Assembly (NCBI RefSeq): GCF_000424585.1
Contig: NZ_AUKE01000026.1
Span: 1 to 45,067 of the forward strand
Source of the DNA: Butyrivibrio sp. MC2013
GTDB taxonomy: Bacteria; Bacillota; Clostridia; Lachnospirales; Lachnospiraceae
Reading direction: 5' to 3'
DNA: 45,067 nucleotides
Numbering within the stretch: position 1 is the first letter of the stretch; the number at the start of each line of letters is the position of its first letter. The position numbers were made by a program, and so were the translations under genes. Below the pieces are notes generated by a model that saw only the letters and a program-made list of their open reading frames with translations, ran no database searches and was not told the origin of the DNA. Of this stretch, positions 7,510 through 15,254 are shown piece by piece.

Positions 7510-10149
7510 ATGATTAGAAAATATATGATCAGATCAAAGGCAGCTATGATAGCAGCTATAACAGCATGTACACTAATGGCCTGCAGCAGCGCGGCTGCAG
7601 CAGATAAGGCGGCTGAGGCTGAGAGAATAGAAATAGAAGAGTCATCAGAAAATATGATGACAGAGGGAACAGATGAGGACAATACAGGAGACCTGCTGGC
7701 CAGGGCAGCCGCTGAGAGCGGACTATCCTCCTCATCAGCAGCTGATAAGGAAGAGACAGTATATGTCATCGCGGATGCCACAGGTCACAAGCAAAATGTT
7801 ATAGTCAGCGACTGGCTAAAGAATACAGGTAAGACCAGCCAACTGACTGACTATACTCTCCTGACAGATCCTGAAAATGTCAAAAGCGACAATGGTTATG
7901 TGAGAAACGCTGATGGCACCATTACCTGGGATGCTCAGGGAGCGGACATATATTATAAGGGTACAACTGACAAGGAGCTGCCTATAGATGTCAAAGTAAG
8001 CTATTACCTGGACGGAGTGGAGATGGAACCTGATGATATAGCCGGTAAGAGCGGCCGTGTGACCATCAGATTTGATTATGAGAATCGTGATGAACATGAA
8101 GCTATGGTAAATGGCAAGGAGGCCGGCATATATACTCCTTATGCTGTGATATCAGGAGCAGTGCTTGATGCAGACAGATTCAGCAATGTGGAAGTCACAG
8201 GCGGCAAGGTGATATCAGAGGGTAACAACCTCATTGCCATGGGCACCGCTCTTCCCGGATTAAAGGAGAGCCTGGGCCTTGATGATGGAGACCTGGAGGA
8301 AATAAAGAATAAGCTTTCAGAAGGTGACAAGTCAGATGATGACAACACCGGTGATATAGAAGCAGCAAGTGATGAAAAGAAAAGTGGGTCAGATATCAGG
8401 ATCCCTGACTATGTGGAGATAAGTGCAGATACTACAGCCTTTAGCCTGGATATGACCATGACCTACGCAGGTACAGGACTATTAAATGATCTGGGACTGG
8501 AGCAGGGGAGCGATGCCATTATCCCCGGTGATCTATCTGATAAGGCAGATGAGCTGACAGATGGTGCAGATCAGCTTGAGGAAGGCAGCGTGTCTCTCCA
8601 TGACGGCTGCGTGACACTTAAGGATGGCAGTAAGAAGCTCTTGGATGGCGGGGCAGAACTCTTTGACGGATCATCAGCTCTGGCAAGCGGCTGCATCAGC
8701 CTTAAGGACGGCAGCAGCTCACTGGCAGAAGGTGCAGCAAAGCTGGTAACAGGTACAGGGAGCCTGGCAGCAGGAGCTGTTACTCTAAAGGATGGCACTG
8801 TTACTTTAAAAGACGGAGTGGATAAGCTAAAAAGTGGAACATCCTCTATGAAGGCAGGAACAGGTGAGCTTCTGAAGGGAACAACAGATCTGAGTAAAGG
8901 TGCAGCTGAGCTGGCGACAGGTACAGGCAAATTAAAGAGTGGTGCCCAGACTCTGGGAACAGGTATGGCCTCATTGGAAAGCAGTCTTGAGACCTTCTCT
9001 AAGGGAGCAGAAACCTTGAAGAACAATACCAGCGGCATCTCAGCTGCAGCAGACGCAGTATCAGCCATAAAGGGAGCTCTGGGAAGCGGCGTTGACGAGA
9101 CATCACAGAACACTGTGATAGGTGCTCTGAATCTGATGATAGGAGGAATGGATGCTTCTAAGGCAGCAGGTACACAGAAAGCTGCTGAGCTAACACAGGC
9201 AGCAGGATCGTATTCTGCTGCAGCAGCCCAGGCTCTTCAGGGCATGCAGTCTTGCCTTACAAGCAGCACATCGGATAACAGCCTGGAAGAGAAATCCTAT
9301 GACGAATATCTCTCTGAATATACTGATAACATCATGAAGGCTGCAGAGATCAAGGGCAGGCTCTTGCAGATGCAGGAGGACTCTACAGCCAGTGAGACTA
9401 TCTATAATTCATTGGTAAGCCTTAGAAATTCTGCTGTTACGCTAAAGACCCAGGCAGTGGATCCCCTTAGCGTAGCTATCAGCTCTGACAATATGGCAGC
9501 TCTGGAAAACGGTATCAGCTCACTCTCTACAGGTGCAGATGCGCTAGTACAAGGAGCTTCTCAGCTGCTTAGCGGGGCTCAGGACTTGTCTACAGGTATA
9601 ACAAGCGTAGATGACGGAGCAAATAAGCTATCTGCCGGCAGCAATAAGGTAAATGCAGGCGTCAGCAGCCTTGATAGCGGCGCAGCCCAGCTTGATGCAG
9701 GAGTGGGCGCCCTCTCTGATGGAACTGGCAGCCTGGTAGACGGCGCTGCTAAACTGTCTGGTGGTGCATCTGAGCTGGATAATGGCATGAAGAGTCTGGA
9801 TGCCGGAGCACAGAAATTAAACGGCGGAGCCGCAGAGCTTGCAAGCGGAGCATCCAGTCTTCGCGATGGTTCACTGGAGCTCAAGAATGGCCTTGGCAGT
9901 CTGAACAAAGGCGCCGGTGATCTGGAAAGCGGTGCTCTTGATCTGTCCCAGGGTATGATCAAGTTTAATGATGAAGGAATCAGTAAGCTGAGTGATGTCT
10001 TTGGAGACAATCTTACAGAGCTCTCAGACAGACTCTCTGCCCTCGCCGACCTTAGCAGCAATGAAGAATGCTTTGGCGGAGCAGGAGAAGGAACAAGCTC
10101 CAGCGTCAGCTTCATCATCAAGACAGCAGCTGTGAAGAGTGATGTCTGA
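7510..10149 (+). CDS. Heptad-repeat lipoprotein (YhgE/Pip-type repeats), partner of the MMPL exporter
   Basis: An 879-residue secreted or membrane-anchored protein. The N-terminus is a signal peptide with a lipobox-like LMAC (Cys25), so probable lipid anchoring outside the membrane. Residues about 30-335 contain a globular region (from EETVYVIADATGHKQNVIVS onwards). Two long arrays of Gly/Leu heptads follow, at about 340-505 and 667-817, in the style GA..L..G/DGA.KL. Between them lies a helical, Ala-rich segment. These heptads are typical of YhgE/Pip proteins, but the ABC-2-type membrane domain of those proteins is absent. There is no clear C-terminal TM segment. The operon position directly behind the MMPL gene suggests an extracellular rod or adaptor for the exporter. 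The function is inferred; no enzyme motif is visible. Confidence 0.8.
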   Translation: MIRKYMIRSKAAMIAAITACTLMACSSAAAADKAAEAERIEIEESSENMMTEGTDEDNTGDLLARAAAESGLSSSSAADKEETVYVIADATGHKQNVIVSDWLKNTGKTSQLTDYTLLTDPENVKSDNGYVRNADGTITWDAQGADIYYKGTTDKELPIDVKVSYYLDGVEMEPDDIAGKSGRVTIRFDYENRDEHEAMVNGKEAGIYTPYAVISGAVLDADRFSNVEVTGGKVISEGNNLIAMGTALPGLKESLGLDDGDLEEIKNKLSEGDKSDDDNTGDIEAASDEKKSGSDIRIPDYVEISADTTAFSLDMTMTYAGTGLLNDLGLEQGSDAIIPGDLSDKADELTDGADQLEEGSVSLHDGCVTLKDGSKKLLDGGAELFDGSSALASGCISLKDGSSSLAEGAAKLVTGTGSLAAGAVTLKDGTVTLKDGVDKLKSGTSSMKAGTGELLKGTTDLSKGAAELATGTGKLKSGAQTLGTGMASLESSLETFSKGAETLKNNTSGISAAADAVSAIKGALGSGVDETSQNTVIGALNLMIGGMDASKAAGTQKAAELTQAAGSYSAAAAQALQGMQSCLTSSTSDNSLEEKSYDEYLSEYTDNIMKAAEIKGRLLQMQEDSTASETIYNSLVSLRNSAVTLKTQAVDPLSVAISSDNMAALENGISSLSTGADALVQGASQLLSGAQDLSTGITSVDDGANKLSAGSNKVNAGVSSLDSGAAQLDAGVGALSDGTGSLVDGAAKLSGGASELDNGMKSLDAGAQKLNGGAAELASGASSLRDGSLELKNGLGSLNKGAGDLESGALDLSQGMIKFNDEGISKLSDVFGDNLTELSDRLSALADLSSNEECFGGAGEGTSSSVSFIIKTAAVKSDV

Positions 10150-10150
10150 A

Positions 10151-10255
10151 CTTACGACATAGAAGTGCATCCATGCACTTCTGAGCATGTCGGAATACAT
10201 CCTTGTATATGACATAGAAGTGCATCCATGCACTTCTAAGCATGTCGGAATACAT
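10151..10255. repeat. Tandem pair of 36-nt hairpin repeats
   Basis: Hairpins at 10156-10191 and 10211-10246, each GACAT-ag-AAGTGCAT-cc-ATGCACTT-...-ATGTC, followed by GGAATACAT. The stems are perfect and the units differ by one base. The same unit recurs at 20701-20796. The array starts two bases after the lipoprotein stop codon. Confidence 0.85.
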
Positions 10256-10260
10256 TCAAA

Positions 10261-10296
10261 AAAGATGAGGACTGCAATTAGTCCTCATCTTTTTTG
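10261..10296. terminator. Bidirectional terminator between convergent genes
   Basis: AAAGATGAGGACT and AGTCCTCATCTTT form a perfect stem, with T-runs on both strands. It serves the lipoprotein operon (plus) and the membrane protein gene (minus). Confidence 0.88.
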
Positions 10297-10350
10297 CACC
10301 AAACGGATACGTTGCATCTGATTACTTTGCTACAGACGGAATTAATATAA

Positions 10351-10962
10351 TTATTGGGGTACATCAGTAGTGTATTTTCTATCTGTTTCAGCTGTGTCTT
10401 TGGCAGTGTCAGAGGAGCTGCCTGAAGTCAATATGTCTACAAAAGGAGCCATTAGCTTGGATTCTTTTTTTATCTGCATGTTTTCTATAACAGACAGGAT
10501 CACAAATAAGATATAGAGGATGGGGAGCTGAGATAAGAGCGCGCCGTATACGATCCCTAGAAATGTGAAATCAAGGGCAGCCTGCTCTATGGTAAAACCA
10601 AGTCCCAAATATAAGTGAGCAAAGATCATGCCTATGATAGGAAGGATGCCAAAATAGGACAGCTTCCTAAGCCTGGGGTAACAGATCACAGCCAGTGCTA
10701 TGGGCATCAGCATCAGCAATGCGATCATCATAAAGAATATGCCAAAACGTCCGCTGTCCAAAAATCTGGATGCCAGTCCAAGATAGGACATGCCTCCTTC
10801 AGGCCAGAGATTAAAGAGGTTTGCTGATGAAAAGAAAGGGCCTTCCAGTGAATAATCCAGCTTTGGTCTGAATATGGGAAGGAGAAAAGATATACTGATC
10901 ACTATTGAGATCAGCATCATAGCTATCTGTAAAAGAGTAGAGCTTCTGAATTTCTTGTTCAT
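10351..10962 (-). CDS. Four-helix integral membrane protein of unknown function
   Basis: 203 residues. Hydrophobic segments lie at about residues 11-31, 74-95, 101-122 and 138-160, with an extracellular-looking loop between the first two and a charged, Ser/Thr-rich cytoplasmic tail (SGSSSDTAKDTAETDRKYTT). GAGG lies six bases before the ATG. I do not recognise the family and see no catalytic or transport motif. It converges on the exporter operon through a shared terminator, and a 57-nt repeat lies just upstream of it. It appears to be a single-gene unit. Confidence 0.72.
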   Translation of the reverse strand: MNKKFRSSTLLQIAMMLISIVISISFLLPIFRPKLDYSLEGPFFSSANLFNLWPEGGMSYLGLASRFLDSGRFGIFFMMIALLMLMPIALAVICYPRLRKLSYFGILPIIGMIFAHLYLGLGFTIEQAALDFTFLGIVYGALLSQLPILYILFVILSVIENMQIKKESKLMAPFVDILTSGSSSDTAKDTAETDRKYTTDVPQ

Positions 10963-10989
10963 GTTTATCCTCGCTGTCTAAAGATGCCT

Positions 10990-11046
10990 GGCCTATTTGC
11001 CAGCAACATGTTCTCACGAAACACGCAGTAAATGTGTTTTTCTGAA
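10990..11046 (-). repeat. 57-nt intergenic repeat, copy 1
   Basis: Runs from GGCCTATTTGCCAG through CATGTTCTCACGAAACACGC to TTTCTGAA. It is nearly identical to 13935-13992 and contains an AAACAC/GTGTTT hairpin. Both copies lie upstream of minus-strand membrane-protein genes. Confidence 0.8.
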
Positions 11047-11117
11047 TGATCAATAAATTGTTAAACTCGCAAACGCTTCGCTTTTTGCTCGTTATAAAAT
11101 CACTGCTGACGCAGTTC

Positions 11118-11194
11118 TACGGGTACGGGGCTTATAACCCCGCACCCGTAATCAAGATATTCCCACCACCTAAAGGTGGTGGGTTATCTTGATT
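11118..11194. repeat. Two adjacent strong hairpins (terminator-like or IS200/IS605 end-like)
   Basis: Hairpin 1: TACGGGTACGGGG (11118-11130) with CCCCGCACCCGTA (11138-11150), one mismatch, 7-nt loop. Hairpin 2: AATCAAGATA plus CCCACCACCT (11150-11171) with AGGTGGTGGG plus TATCTTGATT (11174-11194). No transposase is nearby. They could be a terminator pair or the end of a lost IS200/IS605-type element. Confidence 0.6.
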
Positions 11195-11276
11195 ATTTTA
11201 TATATACCATTATACATCGTTTGGGGTTTTGATATACTGTATTGTAGATGTTTAACATATAATGTGGAGGTCATAA

Positions 11277-11954
11277 ATGAATTATAAGAGTATTGATATG
11301 AGCACATATCCCAGGCGGGATCATTTTGAATATTTCAAGGATATGGAATATCCTTTTGTGACCATGACCGTGCAGGTTGACATCACTGACTGGCTAAGGA
11401 GACTCAAAGAATCGGGATATCCTCTTTTTCTCTGCTTTCAGTATGCGGTGAGCAGGGCTGTCAACAGCGTGCCGGAGTTCAGACAGAGAATACGTGGAAA
11501 TGGGATCATTGAATATGATCAGTGCAATCCCTCCTATACAGTGGGGCTCCCTGACGGGACTTACAGATATTGCATGGTCAATGCAGACCAGCCTTTAAAA
11601 GATTATCTGACGGAAGCAAAGATCAAACAGGAGAAGGCTCTTAATTCCAGCCATCTCCAGGAGGAAGAGGATGTGGAGAGCCTCTTATATACATCCTGCG
11701 TTCCCTGGCAAACCTTCAGCGGACTGACTATGCCTTATCCTGATACTCATTTTTCCATACCCAATGTGGTATGGGGGAAATATACTACGGAAAAGATACC
11801 TGCTCTGGAAAACGGCAGTCTCATAGAAAAGGATAAGACTACCATCCCTGTCTGCGTCTTCGTAAATCATGCGCTTATAGACGGCATACACATATCTGCG
11901 TTTTTTGCCGCCTTGGATAGAGAACTGAAGGAAATGGTATTTTCGGGATCATAA
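11277..11954 (+). CDS. Chloramphenicol acetyltransferase-like O-acyltransferase
   Basis: A 225-residue cytoplasmic enzyme of the CatA superfamily, close to the usual 210-220 residues. The catalytic HxxxDG motif is present as H198-ALI-D202-G203 within FVNHALIDGIHISAFF. Other family features are the early FEYFKDMEYPFVTMTVQVDI strand region and PSYTVG and FSGLTMPY segments. GGAGG precedes the ATG. CAT homologues transfer acetyl from acetyl-CoA to chloramphenicol, but many chromosomal members use other acceptors, so resistance is not implied. The stop is three bases from the stop of the convergent U32-like gene, with no room for a terminator. Confidence 0.88.
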   Translation: MNYKSIDMSTYPRRDHFEYFKDMEYPFVTMTVQVDITDWLRRLKESGYPLFLCFQYAVSRAVNSVPEFRQRIRGNGIIEYDQCNPSYTVGLPDGTYRYCMVNADQPLKDYLTEAKIKQEKALNSSHLQEEEDVESLLYTSCVPWQTFSGLTMPYPDTHFSIPNVVWGKYTTEKIPALENGSLIEKDKTTIPVCVFVNHALIDGIHISAFFAALDRELKEMVFSGS

Positions 11955-11957
11955 TGA

Positions 11958-12851
11958 TCAAAAGAGGTCCAGTGAACTATCCAGGTAAATGGCTTCTCTT
12001 ACCTTTAGCTGATAGCCGGGCTTTGTCATGTAGTATAAGAGAAATTCCAGTACTATGGCACTGCCCAGGCTCCTGCCCTCTATCTTGAAATTGGAGATGC
12101 CATTTGGCAGATATCTGCCCAGGATATCGGCGGTGCCTATAAAGCATGGACTTTCCATGGCATCTGAGAAGCGGTATCCATTTGACGAGCCGTGAAAGCG
12201 GCAGATATGATCCTCTATATCTTCGCCCAGATTTTTGGCAGATACATTTTCATAACAGCGGCGCCTGTCAGTGCAGGCGGGGCTGCAGCATTCGTTGCAG
12301 AGAAGTTCAAGCTTTTCTTTTTGCGCATCTGTGAGAGAGCAGAGCTTATCATAGGTTGAGTTTAGCCTGAAATCCGGCACTACAAAGCGGTAATCATCAT
12401 TATTCAACTCGTTTATAAGTAGTCCCATATCAGTGATCACTTTGGTAGTAGATGATACAAAATAAAAAGAGGGATAATGCTCCCTGATATAGTCAAGGAG
12501 AAGGTCGGAAGCTATGATCACGCCATTTGCAGCTGTTGAGCTTTGGCTAAACAGCTCGCAGAGCTGATTGCAGCGCCGGTCTGACAGATGCTCTTCTCTG
12601 ACCAGCAGGTTGCTAAAGGTCAGGCGGGCAGATATGCCATATTCATTCATAAGAGCGTGCACCTTATGTGGATCTGCATCTCCAAAGCCTACTCGGCCGC
12701 CGCCCCATAGAGCATCACCCGGAGCGCCGTAGATAGAGCCTATCTCGCACCAGTCATGGAAATATTCCCTGTGCTCTCTGTACAAGGGCAGGAAGAGTTT
12801 GTAGAGTTCATAGAATTCAAATAGTCCGGGTAAATGGTAGTATGCTTTCAT
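11958..12851 (-). CDS. U32-like TIM-barrel protein with a Cys cluster
   Basis: 297 residues, tentatively related to the peptidase U32/UbiU-V group. Towards the C-terminus (about residue 250) ISNFKIEGRSLGS closely matches the FKIEGR signature of U32 proteins. A cluster C-x2-CC-x3-C-x5-C lies near residue 185 (LCNECCSPACTDRRRC), resembling the 4Fe-4S cysteines of U32 members that act in tRNA or ubiquinone hydroxylation. The N-terminal half (HLPGLFEFYELYKLFLPLYR) is not typical, so this may be a distinct subfamily. It lies 17 bp after the EamA transporter gene and is probably co-transcribed with it. Peptidase activity should not be assumed. Confidence 0.55.
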   Translation of the reverse strand: MKAYYHLPGLFEFYELYKLFLPLYREHREYFHDWCEIGSIYGAPGDALWGGGRVGFGDADPHKVHALMNEYGISARLTFSNLLVREEHLSDRRCNQLCELFSQSSTAANGVIIASDLLLDYIREHYPSFYFVSSTTKVITDMGLLINELNNDDYRFVVPDFRLNSTYDKLCSLTDAQKEKLELLCNECCSPACTDRRRCYENVSAKNLGEDIEDHICRFHGSSNGYRFSDAMESPCFIGTADILGRYLPNGISNFKIEGRSLGSAIVLEFLLYYMTKPGYQLKVREAIYLDSSLDLF

Positions 12852-12868
12852 AGTTGCATCCTGTCCTT

Positions 12869-13813
12869 TTAGTTCTTGATAGCTTTTGCATTAGTATTTA
12901 CTATTATGATCCCCAGAGCCACCATGACAAGAGATAGGAGTCCTGTCAGGGAGAAGGCTTCCTTATTTTCCCCAAGAAAAACTGCTGACAGCACGACACC
13001 CATCACAGGATTGATAAAGCCAAATACTGATACCCTGCTGACAGGATTGTGCTTTAATAGTATTCCCCAGAGGGTATAGGCTCCTGCTGAGATAAAGCCC
13101 ATGTAGATAAGATTGTATATACATGAAGCAGAGTAAAATACAAGCTCTCCGCCCATGACCCACCCAATGATATAGAGGATAAGGCCCCCGAGAGCAAACT
13201 GGTAACCGCTCAGGATCACAGGATTCTCATGGGATGAGAATATCTTGATGCAGCATGCGGAGAAGGCATAGAAGAGAGTAGCAGCGATCATGGCGCCCTC
13301 TCCCTGTATACTGATGCTACTTCCTGTAAGTGCAGAAGGGCCTCCCAGGATCATGACTATTCCTGCAAAGCCTATCAGGCAGCCTGTGAACTTGCGCATA
13401 GTCAGCTTCTCTAGCCTGAACACGTAGACAGCTGCCAGTATGGCCAGGAAATTGCCCGAAGCATTGATGATGGAGCCTCTCACGCCGCTTATATATGCCA
13501 GTGACATAAAGAAAAAGAAATACTGTCCTACAGTCTGCAGGAGGGACAATATCGCAATATATTTAACTGAGCCTCTCTTTGGCAACAACAGGAGCCTTGC
13601 TATTACAGAACCCAATATGACAGTCATGGCACCTGCGATCATAAACCTGGCTCCTGCCAGCATGATCCTGGAAGCGGTATCATCTGCCGCTATATTAAAG
13701 AGCTTGTAGGCTATTTTGATAGCTGGAGACGCACTGCCCCAGAGCAAACAGCAAAAGAGTGCTGTGATGAAGGTTACGGGCATGTATGCCCAGATGGATA
13801 TATTCTTATTCAT
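12869..13813 (-). CDS. EamA/DMT-superfamily transporter
   Basis: A 314-residue protein with about ten hydrophobic helices in two EamA repeats, ending in VNTNAKAIKN. Family marks include FCCLLWGSASPAIKIAYK in the first helix, GNFLAILAAVYVFRLEKLT at the end of repeat one, and GFINPVMGVVLSAVFLGE in repeat two. AAGGACC lies six bases before the ATG. DMT transporters export or import metabolites such as amino acids or nucleosides; the substrate is not predictable here. It is the first gene of a probable two-gene minus-strand operon with the U32-like protein. Its upstream region holds three strong hairpins. Confidence 0.92.
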   Translation of the reverse strand: MNKNISIWAYMPVTFITALFCCLLWGSASPAIKIAYKLFNIAADDTASRIMLAGARFMIAGAMTVILGSVIARLLLLPKRGSVKYIAILSLLQTVGQYFFFFMSLAYISGVRGSIINASGNFLAILAAVYVFRLEKLTMRKFTGCLIGFAGIVMILGGPSALTGSSISIQGEGAMIAATLFYAFSACCIKIFSSHENPVILSGYQFALGGLILYIIGWVMGGELVFYSASCIYNLIYMGFISAGAYTLWGILLKHNPVSRVSVFGFINPVMGVVLSAVFLGENKEAFSLTGLLSLVMVALGIIIVNTNAKAIKN

Positions 13814-13836
13814 AAATCTGGTCCTTAATAACTAAT

Positions 13837-13857
13837 GGAAGCACTTCAATGTCGTAA
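13837..13857 (-). repeat. Half copy of the 36-nt hairpin repeat
   Basis: GGAAGCACTTCAATGTCGTAA differs by one base from the half copy at 4011-4031 and corresponds to one arm of the full hairpin units. It lies 24 bp upstream of the EamA start codon. Confidence 0.6.
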
Positions 13858-13866
13858 TTCAATAGT

Positions 13867-13992
13867 ATACATTCTTGGATAAAATATCCAAGAATGTATG
13901 CAAATAGGCCATTTGAGAGCGGCTAGGGCCGCTGGGCCTATTTGCCAGATTCATGTTCTCACGAAACACGCAGTAAAATGCGTGTTTCTGAA
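13867..13992. repeat. Array of three perfect hairpins, including 57-nt repeat copy 2
   Basis: (1) ATACATTCTTGGATA / TATCCAAGAATGTAT, 13867-13881 with 13885-13899, 15 bp, 3-nt loop. (2) GCAAATAGGCC (13900-13910) with GGCCTATTTGC, enclosing AGCGGC-TAGG-GCCGCT. (3) AAACACGCA (13964-13972) with TGCGTGTTT (13979-13987). Positions 13935-13992 repeat 10990-11046 nearly exactly. There is no ORF. Confidence 0.85.
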
Positions 13993-14092
13993 GGTTCATC
14001 TAATAATACATACTATCAAAATAAATACCGTGTAAGCAATTCTTAATGGTTTGCGCTTCTGGTTTGTCCGCTAACTATGCACATGATAGCTG

Positions 14093-14177
14093 TGATATAA
14101 TGTGGATTGGATAGATAAATTAACAAAATAGCTAACATTAAAGCCGTATTGGGCATGATGCTGCAATATGGCTTTTT
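14093..14177 (+). promoter_or_regulatory. Extended -10 promoter followed by a leader terminator (candidate attenuator)
   Basis: TGA-TATAAT (14093-14101) is an extended -10 without a clear -35. About 40 bp on, AAAGCCGTATTG (14140-14151) pairs with CAATATGGCTTT (14164-14175), followed by Ts to 14177. The terminator therefore sits between promoter and gene, with no upstream plus-strand gene nearby to terminate. Confidence 0.55.
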
Positions 14178-14203
14178 GTTCTCTGCTGCGAGCTGGAGGG
14201 ATT

Positions 14204-14893
14204 ATGAATTTTGCGGATGATTTTGTGATCAGATCTATGGATGACCTGACTGAGCTAATTGACGGAGCAGGCTTTGTCCCTTTTTTCATAAACGAAATAG
14301 ATGGCTTTTCTATTGAAGAGCATATTGATCCAGGGTGCTGGTTTGGCGAAGGCGATAGTTCATGGGGTGCCTGGGAATGGAAGGGGCCTGTTATCAGGCA
14401 GATGAACTGTGCCTATGGCAAATTTCTAAAAGGCAAGGCTATGTATATCAGCGCTGAATACTTTCCAGATTTTGCAAACTTCAGAAGAGATGGATATGAT
14501 TTTGATGCCAGGTATGACGATGGTCTGGCTTCATATTATGATAAGGAGCTCTTTGAACTATTGGATGCCAATGCTCCTATCCTGTCCAAGCCCCTTAAGA
14601 AGCTGGGGGATTATGGAAAGGGTGGCAAGAAGGGCTTTGATACCATGATCACCAGGCTCCAGAAGCAGTGTTATGTTCTTATCAGTGATTTTCAATATGC
14701 CAGGGATAAGTATGGTAATCAGTATGGCTGGGGGATCGCGGAATACTCGACTCCAGAAAAGTTCATGGGTAAGAAGTTCAAGGATAATGTATATAAGAAA
14801 ACGCCCCGGGAGTCTTACGAAAGGGTGATCGAGCAGTTTAAGAGGATCCTGCCTTATGCGGATGAGAAAATGATAAAAAAGATATTGAAGTGA
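14204..14893 (+). CDS. AlkZ-related family protein (function unknown)
   Basis: 229 residues. The sequence resembles Firmicute proteins commonly labelled AlkZ-related: segments GFVPFFINEIDGFSIEEHI, WEWKGPVIR, GKAMYISAEYFPDFANFRRD and the very conserved YDFDARYDDGLAS. AlkZ is a DNA glycosylase of the HTH_42 fold, but the role of this shorter family is not established. ATG 14204 is chosen because GGAGGGATT precedes it; the earlier in-frame ATG at 14168 lies in the leader terminator. It is the first of five genes on the same strand, and an intrinsic terminator in its leader suggests attenuation. Confidence 0.7.
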   Translation: MNFADDFVIRSMDDLTELIDGAGFVPFFINEIDGFSIEEHIDPGCWFGEGDSSWGAWEWKGPVIRQMNCAYGKFLKGKAMYISAEYFPDFANFRRDGYDFDARYDDGLASYYDKELFELLDANAPILSKPLKKLGDYGKGGKKGFDTMITRLQKQCYVLISDFQYARDKYGNQYGWGIAEYSTPEKFMGKKFKDNVYKKTPRESYERVIEQFKRILPYADEKMIKKILK

Positions 14894-14927
14894 GGGAAGG
14901 ATGCGGAAATAAAGGAGGATATGAGAA

Positions 14928-15161
14928 ATGAGTTCAATACTGATCAAGGATACAACAAGAGAAGAAAGAGAACGTATTGTTGCTGAATCAATTGGAAATA
15001 CTAATGGCAGCTGCGATGGCTGCAGCGCTGGTCTGATCGAAATGTACCAGGCCTATATTGACGGCGTCAAGGAAATACGTGAGATCAATATGGAGTTCAG
15101 GGCACATTACGAGTCCGGCATAGATGGGCCTCAAAAGGCTGATTGTGGCTATAAGATGTGA
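14928..15161 (+). CDS. Small conserved Cys-containing protein, unknown function
   Basis: 77 residues, soluble and charged, with a CDGC motif (residues 29-32) and a later Cys near the C-terminus. The N-terminal SSILIKDTTREERERIVAES and the segment EMYQAYIDGVKEIREINMEF look like a small family I associate with gut Clostridia; no function is known to me. AAAGGAGG lies about ten bases before the ATG. It starts 34 bp after the AlkZ-related gene and is probably in the same transcript. The CxxC could bind metal or be redox active, which is inference only. Confidence 0.7.
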   Translation: MSSILIKDTTREERERIVAESIGNTNGSCDGCSAGLIEMYQAYIDGVKEIREINMEFRAHYESGIDGPQKADCGYKM

Positions 15162-15254
15162 GTGAAAGCAGGGATAGGCAGGTAATGCACCACCTGAGGT
15201 AATTCCTGTGCACAAGTTCCTTTTGTAACATAATTAAAAGGTTGGAAAATAATA

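Noticed and set aside
8571..9113. Minus-strand ORFs rich in Ser/Pro opposite the heptad repeats (also 9579-10121)
   Set aside because: They arise from the repeated Gly/Leu codons of the lipoprotein read in reverse, not from a real gene.
7510..10149. Full YhgE/Pip phage-infection protein
   Set aside because: Only the heptad repeats match; the N- and C-terminal membrane domain of YhgE/Pip is missing.
11277..11954. Chloramphenicol resistance gene
   Set aside because: The HxxxDG motif supports the enzyme family, but chromosomal relatives often act on other acceptors, so a resistance claim is not justified.
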